Shown one piece after another: positions 45,473 through 58,560 of a stretch of DNA of 64,000 bases. The notes under the pieces are model-generated. The model made no database searches. It saw nothing but the letters and a program-made list of their open reading frames with translations, and was not told where the DNA came from. Within the stretch, counting starts at the first letter, position 1. Each line of letters opens with the position of its first letter. A program made the translations under genes and the position numbers. The DNA is from Sepioteuthis lessoniana (taxonomy: Eukaryota > Mollusca > Cephalopoda > Myopsida > Loliginidae). The stretch spans positions 37,107,450-37,171,449 of the forward strand of contig OY757947.1 of the NCBI GenBank assembly GCA_963585895.1, given 5' to 3'.

Positions 45473-46273
45473 TGTGATAATACCCGCTTCTGCAGTTTGC
45501 ATAAGTTACCGAGTCCTCGTCTGAATACTTATGTGGGCCGGATCAAAGCGAGAAGCTGGTTCACAGAGAAAAGAACAAGACAAAACAACAACTTGTGGTT
45601 AAAACGTCAAGGGATGATGAGAAGCGTGTAACACTTAGTGGATGATTAATTCTAGTTTGAGTTTTGGCTGGCAAAAGATTATCTTAACTAACTGGGTCCG
45701 GCTGGTAATGTCGCTGTTCGTTATTTCTTTGTCCCGGTGTAATCAACTCCCTTCGAACCCAAACTAAGTCTGACTCTCGGACCCAAAATGCACCTGTATA
45801 TATACAGAATGTTTCATTGTTATTTCCGGCTAATGGAACACCCACGAATAAACCCATAACTTTTTGGGGAGCCAATTCTCTCTTAAAAAAACTGGACAAA
45901 AAATTAGTTCCTAGACTGGACGTCTCCGATACAGGGACATTAAATTCAGAACATTTTAAGTTCTGACAAGTACTTAACACGTCCGCAGCTATATGTATAA
46001 ACATTTTCTTATCTAGATTTCCTTAATCTAGTTAATGGGTTTTCCTAACATTTGAAATTCGACACCCAGGCCGAATCTAACTCATCTCGCCACATATATA
46101 TGTGTGTATATGTGTGCGTGTGTGTGTGTGTGTGCATGCAGGTGCGTGTGTGCGTGGGCGCACACACACACATATATATATATATATACATACACACACA
46201 CGCACACTGGTATGGGTGCACACTCACACGTGTGTATACATGTATGTGCATATATCCAACTCATAGTGTCACA
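45473..46273. mobile_element. Probable solo LTR inserted in RTE C
   Basis: Starts TGTGA and ends TCACA (5-bp inverted ends with TG...CA termini), flanked by GAAC on both sides. Without it the RTE reading 'gtgcttagaac/atcgattgataaaatc' is restored, as in copies A and B. Size 801 bp. Contains a 'tgtatatataca' palindrome (about 45796), AATAAA (about 45847) and a long TG/CA/TA microsatellite (46097-46205). No internal retroelement genes. Orientation uncertain; the TATA-like site and following bases read slightly better on minus. Confidence 0.7.
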
Positions 46274-47131
46274 GAACATCGATTGATAAAATCAAAGAAA
46301 ATGGTTTCAAGCTGATAAAGAAAAGAAGCAGAAGGTGCCCCGCAAAAAATTTTACCGACGCCGACTACACCGATGACATAGCGCTTCAGGCAAATGCACC
46401 AGCCCAAGCCCAAATCCTAGCGGATAGTCTGGAAAGAGCCGCTGCAAGCATTGGCCTCCATGTCAATTCACACAAAACAAAATATATGTGCTTTAATTAA
46501 ACAAGTGAAATTTCCTCTCTAAACGGTAGCTCTCTGAAACTAGTTGACAAGTTCACCTACCAAGGAAGCAGTGTTTCGTCAACCGAGACAGACATCGATA
46601 CGCAATTAGCAAAGGCATACACAGTTATCAATAGACAATCGGTCATATGGAAGTCAGACCTAACCAATAATACAAAGCGCAATTTCTTCCAAGCGGCGGT
46701 CGTGTAGATACTGCTATATGGATGCACTACATGGATTCTAACTAAACTGATGGAGAAAAAGCTTGACGACAACTATACAAGAATTCTGCGAGCAATATTG
46801 AACAAGTCCTGGAGGCAACACCCCACAAAGAAGCAGCTATACGGCCACCAACCACCCATCACGAAAACTATCAAAGTTACACGAACCAGACATGCAGGAC
46901 ACTGCTGGAGAAGTAGGGAGGAGCTCATAAGTGATGTACACCTATGGACCCCCTTCACATGACCGAGAAAAAACAGGGTGACCAGCTTGAACCTACATAC
47001 AGCTGCTCTCTGAGGATTTGGGTTGTAGTCCCGAGGACCTGCCGGAAACGATGAACGATATGGAGGAATGGCGAGAGGGGTCAGGGATATCCGTGCTGGT
47101 GGCACGACAAGATAATGATGATGATGATGAT

Positions 47132-48250
47132 ATTTCTTATAATATTCCATCAATATCACATTTTGTTAACAATAAATAAATACTTTATTAATTGGTATCT
47201 ATAATATTAATCAAGCTAAAAAGTCTACAGTTATAACAAATAGTGATGAATGAGATTGAACATTGATCTATTTTCATATGAGTCCGTCATCTGATAATAA
47301 ACAGACGACCAAGATTGACTTATCTTGATCAAAGGCGGGTATTTTAGATTTAACGTGGATAACATATTTTTCTGAGGGGACGGGTCCTGGAGCACAGGAA
47401 CACCAAATTTGGTGCTTGTACCACCAAGGGAAAGATTAATTCAATAATTTGCTTTACTCTACTAGAATTCATAGCGATTACAGCTGATGAGAATATGTGG
47501 AGGGGGAACAGTTATTATCATAGAGAAAAATGCCCCTCCTCTTTATCATGGAAGTTTTCAGTGGCCAGTTTTTTGCAGTTCGTTAGTCATTCAAAAAATT
47601 TGCAGACTATCGACCGAGAAATGTTCATGGTTAGCAAGGTCAGACAATGAAATTGTGATGTCTTTGTGGTTGGAGAACTTATGTTCTTTTGTTCTTTTCG
47701 CTTAGTTGAAAGACAAATGTCGATATTTACTTATTTAGTTCTTATTTAGCATATTGCATTTGTCGCGAAAAAGAAGCAGTTTATGGTAAAAACATTCTAA
47801 TGAGGAAGGTACGAAGTTTTATAAATGTTAAGTGACGAAACTGCACTTTCTAAGCCGTCTGAGAATGTTGTATGTTGGAGATTGTGGACGTGAAGAAAAC
47901 GCCACCAGTTTTCTTAGCAAGTAAAATATGTAATTCTGAAATAGATTAAAAAATGAAGAAAATCACTGAAACAAAATCTTATTTTCATGGTTAAATATAA
48001 GCCTAAAGTTTCTATATAATTCTAATGTAAACATACATGGGTGGCACTTATCTGTAAAAGCGGAATTAAATTTATTTTAGACGATAAAGTTGACAATAAA
48101 AAAAGTAGTTTCTTGTTTTCATAGTCGATAAATATAAACAATGAAAGTTCACTAAAAAACTTGACAAAAGAATAACTGAAATGTTCAATGATTACAGATA
48201 ATTTATTATACTCCATATTCAACATTATACATTATTAAATATTTGAGAAA
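47132..48250. repeat. Right-arm flank of RTE C
   Basis: Inverted partner of 24230-25200 and of 28270-29017. AT-rich, non-coding. Confidence 0.7.
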
Positions 48251-49520
48251 AAGTACTTACGTACAAATGGCTAATATACGTGAATTGAGGTTCAATGAAG
48301 AATCAGTTGTCTCGACCAAAATGTGGCCTTCAAGCAAGTTCGATGGGTAATTTACTAAGCTTTTTGCTTAGATGTGGCACAAGGCCATATGAAAGGGGCA
48401 CCCAATGAGACTCGAACTCACTCGTGTAGGTTTGCTAGTCCAGCTTGCTAACCACTACACCACCAGAGGCACCTATCAAGCAAGTTCGATGGATGAAGCC
48501 AGCAGTATTGCTTTCGTATTTATTGGATTCTTGGTAGAAAAATCTTTTAATTCAAATTACCAAAATTAAGAAGCGAGACGTTTTTCTTTTTAGAATGTAA
48601 TTTAGAATATCTTCTTTAAACTGAAGTTGATGTTTGAATTAAAAATGAAAAATATTTTTATTTTCATTTAAATTTTTTTTTTAATTAACTTTCCTTTCTT
48701 CATTAGACAATACGAAAACTAATAGAGGAACGTTTTTGACACTCCCACTCCTATTTACGAATGGTAATGCTTCTGATCCTCCATACTTTAAAAAGAAAAC
48801 TATTTGTCGCAATATTTTGTAAACTTTCATTGTTTATACTTATCAGATAGGAAAAGAACAAACTATTTAATATATTGTCAACTTTATTGTCTGAAACATA
48901 TCGAAGATCGAAATATGATTTTAATCCTACACGACGATCACGAATAGTTGCACAGAGTGTGAGTGTGTGCAAGGGAGAGTGAGAGAGAGAAAGAGAGACC
49001 GAGTCGTCTCCCTCGAAATGGGATTGGAGCCCTGTACTCGATTTGCCAAAGGAAAATATTTTTATATACATGATTTATTCGGTCGATTATCTTTCTTTTC
49101 TTCTTCATTCGTCGAATAATATTCTAAGAATAATTTGATTCTGTTTTTAATTAAAGATTTTTTTTTCATTTTAATATTTCGCATATTATTGGGGATTTAT
49201 TTTTGTAAATAAGGATCAATTAACATTTCCATCCCCCACAGAGTATGCTTAATTCATACGTATTTATGAATTCTATTGAATGATATACGTGCATTTTGGT
49301 GATTGTACCTCTAGGCTAAGTTGGTGCCAGGGGGAATATTCAGTCGATTCCCCACTCCCCTCAAAAAACAATATCAGCCTTAGTAGATTCAATGATACTT
49401 TAACAGTGAGTAAACAGAAATAAAGATGAGTTCATTTACATATTTAGAAAGATTTACTCTATACATGATACGCCTAAAATAAGTACAAAATCAGTAAAAA
49501 ATTTTTATTGGTTGAGTGCA
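48251..49520 (-). repeat. Block X with flanks, copy 4
   Basis: Inverted relative of 23410-24230, and direct relative of 52040-53190. Includes GA tract 48957-48998 and the string 'gattccccactcccctcaaaaaacaat' in pieces at 49345-49375. The 106-codon minus frame crosses the microsatellite and has no protein motif. Confidence 0.75.
48347..48475 (-). mobile_element. tRNA-derived SINE with 17-bp target duplication
   Basis: A 17-bp direct repeat beginning TCAAGCAAGTTCG at 48330-48346 and 48476-48492 brackets the element. On the minus strand the head reads 'tggtgtagtggttagcaagc' (A box) and 'gagttcgagtctc' (B box). The SINEs at 55278 and 60421 are the same family. Confidence 0.9.
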
Positions 49521-50130
49521 GGACAGTAAATGATGAAGGTTATATGACCAGGCAAGAGTCATGTCTCTACTATTTAAAGGAAAACGACAAAAAGAGCGTC
49601 TTTACTGTTTAAATAACAGAGACAAAACAAGAACGAAGAAGAATTTATCCTCTAGTCATGTGATTACATAATACCAAACGCAACAAAAGAAAAATACGAT
49701 AAACAAATTCTTATACACAAGAACACTTCAAATAATATACATATCTATTGAATTAAGATGGAAGAATACACAAACATTTCCCAACAGCTATAAATATACC
49801 CAAATTGTTCGATGAAGAAGCCATACATAGAATGGGTACAAAATATGAAGAAAAATCTTTCCTAATGGGGGAATATAAAATGGCCATTTGGCTTTAACTT
49901 TTCTTTGTAAGGACCAAGACCCATCCTGCATGTTGAAAGAAGAGAAATAAAAGAGGTAGAGACTGAGTTTTATTGGAGTATTGTGTGACACTCTTGAGAC
50001 ATCCGAGTGATATGCCTATTCTGTAACGGAGATAATTATTTATTTTCTCCTTCCTAGCTCAAACGCCTTAGGACTTGGTCATGATTTCATCATCTTGTAA
50101 CGCGTCATAATTTGACACTTATTTTTACAT
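49521..50130. other. No recognised feature
   Basis: Sequence found only here in the window, separating the two copies of the 48.25-49.5 kb block. Short open frames only. Confidence 0.4.
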
Positions 50131-50386
50131 GTCATAATTTTGTAGCAGGGCCGATAATTATGTCGATCATGCAATTTTTTTGTAAGGAGAAAGTGATAGG
50201 ATACAAAACAAGGCAAGGATGACAAAAACAAGTGAATATATTTGAAATGCCAACTTTTTATTTGGTGAATCTAGTGATGTCAGTGTGCCGAGGCACAGGA
50301 ATCACCGAGTCTCGTGGTGCTTTTAAGTTTTACTACTTTGGAAAGGACTGTAGGTAAAAGAACTAGAGGTAGTCTTTAAAGGACTA
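50131..50386 (+). repeat. Dispersed repeat, relative of 505-890
   Basis: 'gggccgataattatgtcgatca', 'gtaaggagaaag', 'gagtctcgtggtg' and 'agtctttaaagga' follow 515-880. Cut at its right end by the Tc1/mariner insertion at a TA. Confidence 0.55.
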
Positions 50387-51283
<897 letters not shown>

Positions 51284-51395
51284 TATAAATACTTCCGATG
51301 AAATTAAGATGAGTCGATGCCTTGAGATGGCCTTATACCAGATTCGTGAAATTAGTGAAGCGAATTAAAAGTAAGATGATTCGATGCCTTTGGAT

Positions 51396-51682
51396 ACTAT
51401 TTACCAACCCCTCCGCTCTGGCAGGATATGACACAAGATCAATTTTTAAGCGGGGTTTAGCATGTTTGAATTCAGAGTTTTCCTTCTCCAAGACTAGTTG
51501 CCTAACCAAGGCTGAAGAACCTAGTCTGTCCTACTATTTACCCATAGCTGGAGGGAGAATAATTGGATTCATACCTTCCCCAAAGGTTTTAGTGCTATGT
51601 GAAATGCAATCAGTTTCGTCCAGGATTTGAACTCGTGTCGCCGTGTTCATTTCCTACGACGATAACGACTACACCACGGGCA
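51396..51682 (-). mobile_element. tRNA-derived SINE
   Basis: Minus-strand head 'ggtgtagtcgttatcgtcgtagg' and B box 'gagttcaaatcctgg'. 'cctttggat' at 51387-51395 and 51683-51691 is a plausible 9-bp target duplication. The 102-codon open frame across it is not a gene. Confidence 0.7.
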
Positions 51683-51691
51683 CCTTTGGAT

Positions 51692-52040
51692 GACTCTATA
51701 AAAGACTCATGAATGCAGAGAAACGGAGAAAAGATCAGATAATATGATCTCTAACAAAGTGATCCGCAGGGATATTTCCGTTTTCTTAACAAGGATATCC
51801 AACGTCAGTAGCCAATGAGTTAGGATAAGGTCCTACTGTTTGATAATTGATGGAATCAGTTAACTTGCACTTTTAAATAGCTTAGAGAAGTGACCAATTC
51901 GCATCTTTTTGTGTTAAACTAGGATATCCAATTTCAGTAGACGGTGGGCTACGGTAAGACCTTCCAATTTTATGATTGATCGTATCAATTAAGATGACCT
52001 GTTTGGATCTATTTATACATTATTAGATGTTTGAGAAAAA
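51692..52040. other. Intervening stretch, partly inverted copy of 12030-12110
   Basis: 51780-51830 and 51905-52010 are two related phrases ('aggatatccaa.gtcagtag', 'ggtaagacctt'). The second matches the reverse complement of 12030-12110. Non-coding. Confidence 0.5.
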
Positions 52041-52600
52041 GTACCTACGTTAAGTGGCTAATACACGTGAATTGGGGTTGAATGAAGAATGAGTGGTCCC
52101 GACCAAAATGTTGTTTTCAAGCAGGTTTGGCGCATGAAGCCAGCAGTATTTTTTTCGTATTTATTGGATTCTTAGTAGAAAAATATTTTAATAAAAAAAT
52201 ACCAAAATTAAGAAGCGAGACTTTTTTCCTTTTAGAATGTAATTTAGAATGTCTTCTTTAAGACATTCTAAATTGTTGTTGTTTTAATCAAAAAGAAAAA
52301 ATATTTTTTATTTTTATTTCTATTTTTAACCAATTTTCCTTTCTTCAAGAGACAAAGCAAAAACATATAGAGGAATGTTCTTGACACTGCCACCCCTACT
52401 CACGAATGGTAATTCTTTTGATCATCCATACTTTAAAAAGAAAACTATTCGTCGCAATAAACTTTCATTGTTTATACTTATCAAATAGGAAAACAAGAAA
52501 CCATTTTATTAATTGTTAACTCTTTTGTCTGAAACACATTTAAGATCGAAATATCATTTTTATCCTACACGACGCTCACGAATAGTCGCAGAGAGTGTGA

Positions 52601-52680
<80 letters not shown>

Positions 52681-53190
52681 CCGAGTCATCTCCCTCGAAA
52701 AGGGATTCGAGTCTTGTACTCGATTTAACGAAGGAAATCATTTTTGTATACATGATTTATTCGGTCGATTATATTTCTTTTCTTGTCTATTCGTCGAATA
52801 ATATTCTAAGAATCATTTGACTGTGTTTTTAATTAAAGATTTTTTTCCATTTTAATATTTCGTATATTATTAGGGATTTATTTTTGTAAATAAGGATCAA
52901 TTAACATTTCCATCTCCCAGAGAGTATGCTTAATTCATACGTAGTTATGAATTCTATTGAATGATATACGTGCATTTTGGTGATTGTACCTCTAGGCTAA
53001 GTTGGTTCAAGGGAGAATATTCAGTCGATTCCCCACTCCCCTCAAAAAACAATATTAGCCTTAGTATATTCAATGATCAACTAACAGTGAGTAAACGGAA
53101 ATAAAGATGAGTTCATTTACATATTTAGAAAGATTTACTCTATACATGATATGCCTAAAATAAGTAGAAAAACAGTAAAAAGTTTTTATT
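52040..53190 (-). repeat. Block X with flanks, copy 5
   Basis: Direct relative of 48251-49520, lacking the SINE. Includes a (GA)n tract at 52613-52678. Open frames over the GA tract are artefacts. Confidence 0.75.
52241..52274. repeat. Perfect 15-bp hairpin
   Basis: 'aatttagaatgtctt' (52241-52255), loop 'cttt', then 'aagacattctaaatt' (52260-52274), its exact reverse complement. The paralogous site at 48598-48625 has the left half but no right half. Confidence 0.9.
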
Positions 53191-54300
53191 GATTGAGTGC
53201 AGAACAATAAATAATTTGGGGCTACTATTCACAGCTTTCAACCCACAAATTGAATCTCGACATTTTTTCTGGCTCTTTTCAGTTCTCAACAAATTAAAAA
53301 TAATAAGTTTGACTTATAATATTGACTGAAAGCGTGAATTGCTATTAATAGGTAAGTGATCCTATAGAAACCTGATCGCTCCGATCATCTAAAATGGGAT
53401 GTTTTGCTTTTTTTATAAGTTCTTTCAGTTTAGTTTCTGCTACTGTTTGATAGCTTTCGACTAAATGTAGGTCTTTTAACAGCAGCTAAAAATATGGCCA
53501 ATCATCTAGTTCCAATTATATTAGTTTCTCGATGAGAGCTCTGTAATTGGGTGATTGCTTTTTCTGATGGTGGTCACTCTTTTTTTCTAAGTTCTTTCAG
53601 TTTAGTTTCTGCTACTGTTTGATAGCTTTCGACTAAATGTAGGTCTTTTAACAGCAGCTAAAAATATGGCCAATCATCTAGTTCCAATTATATTAGTTTC
53701 TCGATGAGAGCTCTGTAATTGGGTGATTGCTTTTTCTGATGGTGGTCACTCTTTTTTTCTAAGTTCTTTCAGTTTAGTTTCTGCTACTGTTTGATAGCTT
53801 TCGACTAAATGTAGGTCTTTTAACAGCAGCTAAAAATATGGCCAATCATCTAGTTCCAATTATATTAGTTTCTCGATGAGAGCTCTGTAATTGGGTGATT
53901 GCTTTGTCTGATGGTGGTCACTCTTTATGCTACAGTGGCGTAAGTATTTGTAACTATTCTGGTCTCTACTATCCTCCTTTTTTCAAAAATATTATATTTG
54001 TATTATACTTGATTTCTACTATTTTCCCGCCTCTTTTATATATATCTCGAGATCTTTAAAATGTGGGCTAGTTTCCTTAGCCGTTTTAGCATTTTGTTTT
54101 GTTTTGACAGTTTTCTTCCATTTGGTCTGGGACCTTTTGCAAAAACTTTTACATGTTGGACGTTCAATGTAACTCTCCATGTAGTGTCCATCTTTATTAC
54201 ATTAAAGGAACATCAAGGAAACGGGGATGTACCGTATCTAATTTTAATTTCCTTAACGGGAGTAAAACAGATTTCATGTATTTTAAACTAGATTGAGCTA
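53191..54300 (-). repeat. Right-arm block with decayed coding-like frame
   Basis: Inverted partner of 22600-23480. Minus-strand phrases RGGKIVEIKYNTN, SYKYLRHCSIKSDHH, NYRALIEKLI, ESYQTVAETKLKEL and DRSDQVSIGSL are broken by stops. They appear in both arms, so they predate the duplication. I do not recognise the protein; an old mobile-element frame or a lost exon are both possible. Confidence 0.45.
53417..53932. repeat. 172-bp unit, three near-identical copies
   Basis: 'aagttctttcagtttag' at 53417, 53589 and 53761. Each copy runs to 'ggtggtcactctttt'. The left arm (22900-23115, inverted) and the diverged relic at 5222-5305 have one copy only. Confidence 0.95.
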
Positions 54301-54559
54301 TGTCCACGTTATCTAGCAGTTCAAATTATCTCATCTATTAAAAGTGATGTTAAATACGCCTAATGAAGTCGTGAATTTCTATTGAGAGGTAATGTTTCTA
54401 ATATTTGCTGAAGATCATATCATTTTAGGTTTCATTTAAAAAGAAAGCATATTTTCTGATCGAAACTATGACAAAAGCGCCTCCAAAATAACCTGTTAAC
54501 AGTTTGTTTTACCTAGTCGATTTTCCGCTCAAAGAAGTTTATGGTGGTCCATTCTTTTT

Positions 54560-56900
54560 AGTTCATTAGTAATTAAAAGAAATCTTGTATATAATAGACC
54601 AATTTTTCTTCAGGAACAGTGGGTGGTGTGTTAAAAACGATTGTGAAATTTCGGGAAGGATTGGTGGAATCTTTCCCATGTGCTTTTCAGATGGTTGGAA
54701 GGCAGATATTGATAATTATTCATCTAGTTCTTATTATATTTCATATTTTGCCCAAAAAGAAAAAAAAAAGAAAATCAATGTCAGAAACTTTTTTTCGGGA
54801 GGTTCCATAGTCGTATAAGTCTAGGAGACAAATCTACGACTTGTTAAGAGTTTGACGCTGTTTAGAGGAGGAGATTTTCTTAGGTGATAGGAAGAAATTG
54901 ATCCCCTTCTTTTTAGCTTGTACAAATGAAAATTACTATAGATTTTGACAGGCAGTATTATTCTATACGAGGACATTCAAATTTGTTTTGGACGATAAAA
55001 TTGACAAGAAATTAAATAACTTGTTTGCAGTTTTTATCGTCGATAAATGTAAACAATGAAATATCAGTAAAAGATATGCCAGCAGAACAACTAAAATGGA
55101 CAATGATAAGGGAGAATTAGTTTTACGCAATATTTAACACGAAATATTCATTATTGAATAGTCACCCAAATTTACTGACTTACAAGTTCGTAACATACGT
55201 GAACTGAGATCAATATAGAATTGATTGTTTTGGAGAAAATATAGTTTTCTGTCAGGCTGGGCTGATTGAGCCAGCAGTAATAATTTACTAAGCGTTTTGC
55301 TTAATGATTCACAAGGTCATAGAAAATGGGGTAACTAAGGAGAATAGAACTCGTTCGTGAAGGTTTGTTAGTCTACCTAGCTAACCATTACACTTCCAGA
55401 AGCGCCCTGATTAAGCCAACAGATTATTTATTTCATAAATTCCAAGACTTAGGCACAATTTTTATGGTGGGCCTCAGTAGAAAAAATATTTCCCAATGAA
55501 AAACCACACTAAAAAGTCTAATCAGTCAAAGTTATTTATTTCTTATTTTTATATCAATTTAAAACCTCCAATAAAAATGTTTAATCTCAATTTTAGTCTC
55601 CTTTATTAACCAAATTCTTAGACGATTAAGTTACAAAAAATAATAAAATCAAAAATTGCCGGGAAGAACAATAATTTACGTTATTTTACCATATTTGCAA
55701 TTTCTGAGGACATATATGATCAAAATGGAATAATTAGCCATTTCTTTTGGGTGGAAGTGTCAATAAAGTTCCTTTACTAGTTTCTGTGTTGTCTCATGAA
55801 GAAAGCAAAGGTTAATTAAAAACTAAAACTAAAATAAAACAATTTTGCATTTTTAAGTCAAACAATTTAATTCTTAAATAAGATGTTCTAAATTAAATGA
55901 AAAAAGAAAAATTGTGTCACTTCTTAATTTTAAGAATTTATATCATATTTTTACCAAGAATCCAATAAATACGAAAACAATAATGCTGGCTTCATTTGCC
56001 AAAGCAGCTTGATGGCTACATTTTTTCTGGACATACGATTCTTTATTGAACTTCAATTCACTTGTAAGTAAGTACATTTTCTCAACTACTTAATAATGTA
56101 TAATGTTAAATGTGGATTATGACCAATTCTCTGTGTAATCATTATTCATGTCAATTGTTCCTTTGGCAATAATTTTATTGTATATCTGTTGTTTATATTT
56201 ATCGACTATGAAAACAACAAATAAACAATTTTAATTAACAACTTTATCGTCCGAAACAAAATGAAATGTACTCTTACTTATAAGTGTCACGTATGAAAAT
56301 TTCCTTTCATTTTATTTTAGTTTACCTAAGAATTACATACATATGTTATACTTACATTCAACAAACGAGATAAGAGTTTGTGTCAATGATTTTCTTCATT
56401 TTATATAGTTTAAAATTACGTATTGTACTAGCAAAAAAAACGTTGGGGGATTTTTTCCTTCATCCACAGTATCCTACACACAACATTCTCAGACGCCCAC
56501 CAAAAATATTGGTCTTCCAAACAAACGAAAAGTACATGGGAAGTATCTATAAATTCTCCAACTAGCAAGACATCACACTTTCATTTTCTGACCTCGCTAA
56601 CCCTGAAAATATCTTCGTCGATAGTGTACGAGATTTTATTGAATGATTAACGAACTGAAAAGAAATGACCACCGGAAACATTTGTGAGAAAGACAGGGAG
56701 CCTGTTTTTCTATCCGTCCCTAATTTCCTACGCTTAATTGATGGTGATATTCCTTATTGGTATTTTCCTGAAGACATCTTGTTTGATAGTGTGGGAGATT
56801 TCTTTGAATGACTAACTGCAAAGAACTGACCACTGCAAACTTCCATGACAATGAGTTTTTTTAAAATTCTTTTGCAGTTTCACACTCGAACGTTATTGTG
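54560..56900. repeat. Block Y of the right arm, copy 1
   Basis: Direct relative of 59870-62150 and inverted relative of 20300-22520. Non-coding; shares the SINE insertion at the same site with copy 2. Confidence 0.8.
55278..55406 (-). mobile_element. SINE in block Y copy 1
   Basis: Same family as 48347-48475. Flanked by 'ctgattgagccagcag' (55262-55277) and 'ctgattaagccaacag' (55407-55422), a slightly diverged target duplication. The minus-strand B box 'gagttctattctcc' is degraded. Confidence 0.8.
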
Positions 56901-57480
56901 ATATTTCAAATTGGTTTCTTCCTTTTTTTTAATAGTATAACAACCATCGTGGTTTATTAAGTACTAAAAAATTCCTGGGGAAGGACAATAATAATCGTGT
57001 TTAACTTATATAGACGGGAGTCTTTCAAGAAGAAACGGTTGAAAGCGAACCAGAACAAGAGTGGCATACAATTAGAGTACACAGAACAAGACTTTGTTTG
57101 AAAAAAATGCAAGAAATTAACATCAATATCCTCGTGGGAACCAGATATCATATGTGGAGAAGGACTATGAGATTCTTCTGACTTAGTCAGTTAAACAACA
57201 CGATATTATTAAGCTCTTATTTGGCTTGGTAACTAACGTAAGACTTTTGCAAAATCCTTGGCTGTTTGACTTAGTGCAAAATATATATAGAATCCACTTT
57301 AATACTCGGCATTATTCTATATAGTCTTTGAACATTTTAAAAGTTTTATATTACTTTACAGTTTTTTCTTTTAATAATGATTTAACTACAATTCTCTTCA
57401 CTGTTGTACAGCTAAGAAACGAAAAAAGACAATTCAAACGTCTCTCCAAAGTTGTCCATGCAATAAAAAGCATCTTGATT
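56901..57480. other. Spacer between block Y copies, part 1
   Basis: 57065-57230 is a direct relative of 36555-36700 ('cagaacaagactttgtt', 'tggagaaggact', 'gagattcttc'). 'gaaggacaataataatcgtg' at 56981 is the tail phrase of the tRNA-like array at 62280. No gene. Confidence 0.5.
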
Positions 57481-57505
57481 GGCAGACCAATATGATGTAA
57501 CTAAG

Positions 57506-57762
57506 TAGCCATTGGTCTAATGAGTAGAGTGTTCGCCAATGGTCTGTGAGACAAGGGTTCAATCCCAGCTTGAGTCATACCAAAGACTCGAAAAATAGCA
57601 CTTTGTGCCACCTTGTTTAACACACAGCATTATAAGGGTAAAGTGAAGCAATCTAGGGAATGTAGTAGCCTACTCCCCTACACGTAGCTGTAGTAGCTAT
57701 TGAAAAAGGAAGTTTTCCAGTCACCCTCGATTAAGGTCGCCAACTTTACCTACTTTACTTTT
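57506..57762 (+). mobile_element. tRNA-derived SINE
   Basis: 'ggtctaatgagtagagtgttcgcc' (A-box region), 'agggttcaatccc' (B box), body ending 'ggtcgccaactttacctactttact'. Same family as 14063-14350 and 58561-58826. Confidence 0.85.
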
Positions 57763-58190
57763 TAGTAGTCACACATTGGGCGACTATTCACAGCCTTGCA
57801 CCCAAAAATTGAAAATATCCATTTTTGGCGGCTCTTTTCCCTTCTCTACACATGAAATAATAAGTGACCTGATTGGCTGATTTGCATCACGTGGACTAAT
57901 GAAATACGGATAATCTTAACAATAAAATATAGAAAATACTAATTTTTTTCCAAGAAAAGTGTATTATCAAAAACATTATTGACCGAAATAAATTTAATAA
58001 TAAGAAATGATCGATAAGATGAAATATAACTAATTATCTTAGAAAAGTTCATGAAATAGTGCATCATTGTTTAAATATAAACAATGTATTCTCTGAAATT
58101 GATGAGGTATTACCAAATTCCAAACGAAATTTGGAATAAATGTAAAATAAAATTCTAATGTTTATGCCATTAATTTTTAAAGTGTTCAAA
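57763..58190. other. Spacer between block Y copies, part 2
   Basis: 57775-57840 ('cgactattcacagcctt', 'ggctcttttc') relates to 53220-53290, and 57960-58190 relates to 36710-36910. No gene. Confidence 0.45.
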
Positions 58191-58199
58191 CCAAATAAC

Positions 58200-58335
58200 A
58201 CGTGATGTAAGGGTTAGCAAACTTGATTGCTACACCATTAGGAGTGAGTTCGATCCTCACTTTGCGCCTCATATTTGTGCTTAGTATAAACTATAAGGAA
58301 AACTGCCCTTATACTTCACTTCAATCTTGTTTGTA
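58200..58335 (+). mobile_element. tRNA-derived SINE fragment
   Basis: 'taagggttagcaaacttg' and the B box 'gagttcgatcctc' mark a tRNA-like head; the tail is unclear. A different subfamily from its neighbours. Confidence 0.6.
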
Positions 58336-58394
58336 TTATAAACATCAACACACACATATACATAACTAACTTATTCGAACATCGCTACTTTCTA

Positions 58395-58510
58395 TTGCCT
58401 TTTCCTCATTTGTTTTATGTTATAAATGAATATTTGCTTAAACATTCTTTGAATATTAAAGATACTTTGTCTTTTAATAGTACGGATGTTTCTCGTGCCT
58501 GATCATGATA
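58395..58510. repeat. Inverted copy of 16495-16620
   Basis: 'tcatttgttttatgttata', 'aacattctttgaa' and 'ctcgtgcctgatcat' are the complement of the left-flank sequence. Confidence 0.65.
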
Positions 58511-58560
58511 CAGTAATAATTTATTATACGATGTCTCAGGCAGGAAGACTTTTTACCACT

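Larger units (their letters stand above)
43078..47131 (+). mobile_element. RTE-type LINE copy C, interrupted by two insertions
   Basis: Plus strand. The endonuclease part has VLVIGRDMNTQIG (43740-43780; the second Gly of GGDMNAQ is Arg). It breaks off at about 44010, where 44010-44600 replaces the SSDHR part. It resumes with KLGPFTLEELDSVLRKI, AAGFDEIPPELW (44795-44900), KNYRGITLTSIASKIYNALL, NGFRSNRSTTSQILTIRRIL and SFVNYTKAFSSIH (RT blocks with D changed to N, 44973-45377). It is split at 45472 by a probable solo LTR and continues from 46274 with a DADYTDDI box (46358-46380), then the C-terminus and a 'gatgatgatgatgat' tail. Mirror partner: RTE B. Confidence 0.85.

Noticed and set aside
45684-46004. 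106-codon minus frame as a retroelement protein
   Set aside because: It lies wholly inside the probable solo LTR and has no protein family features.
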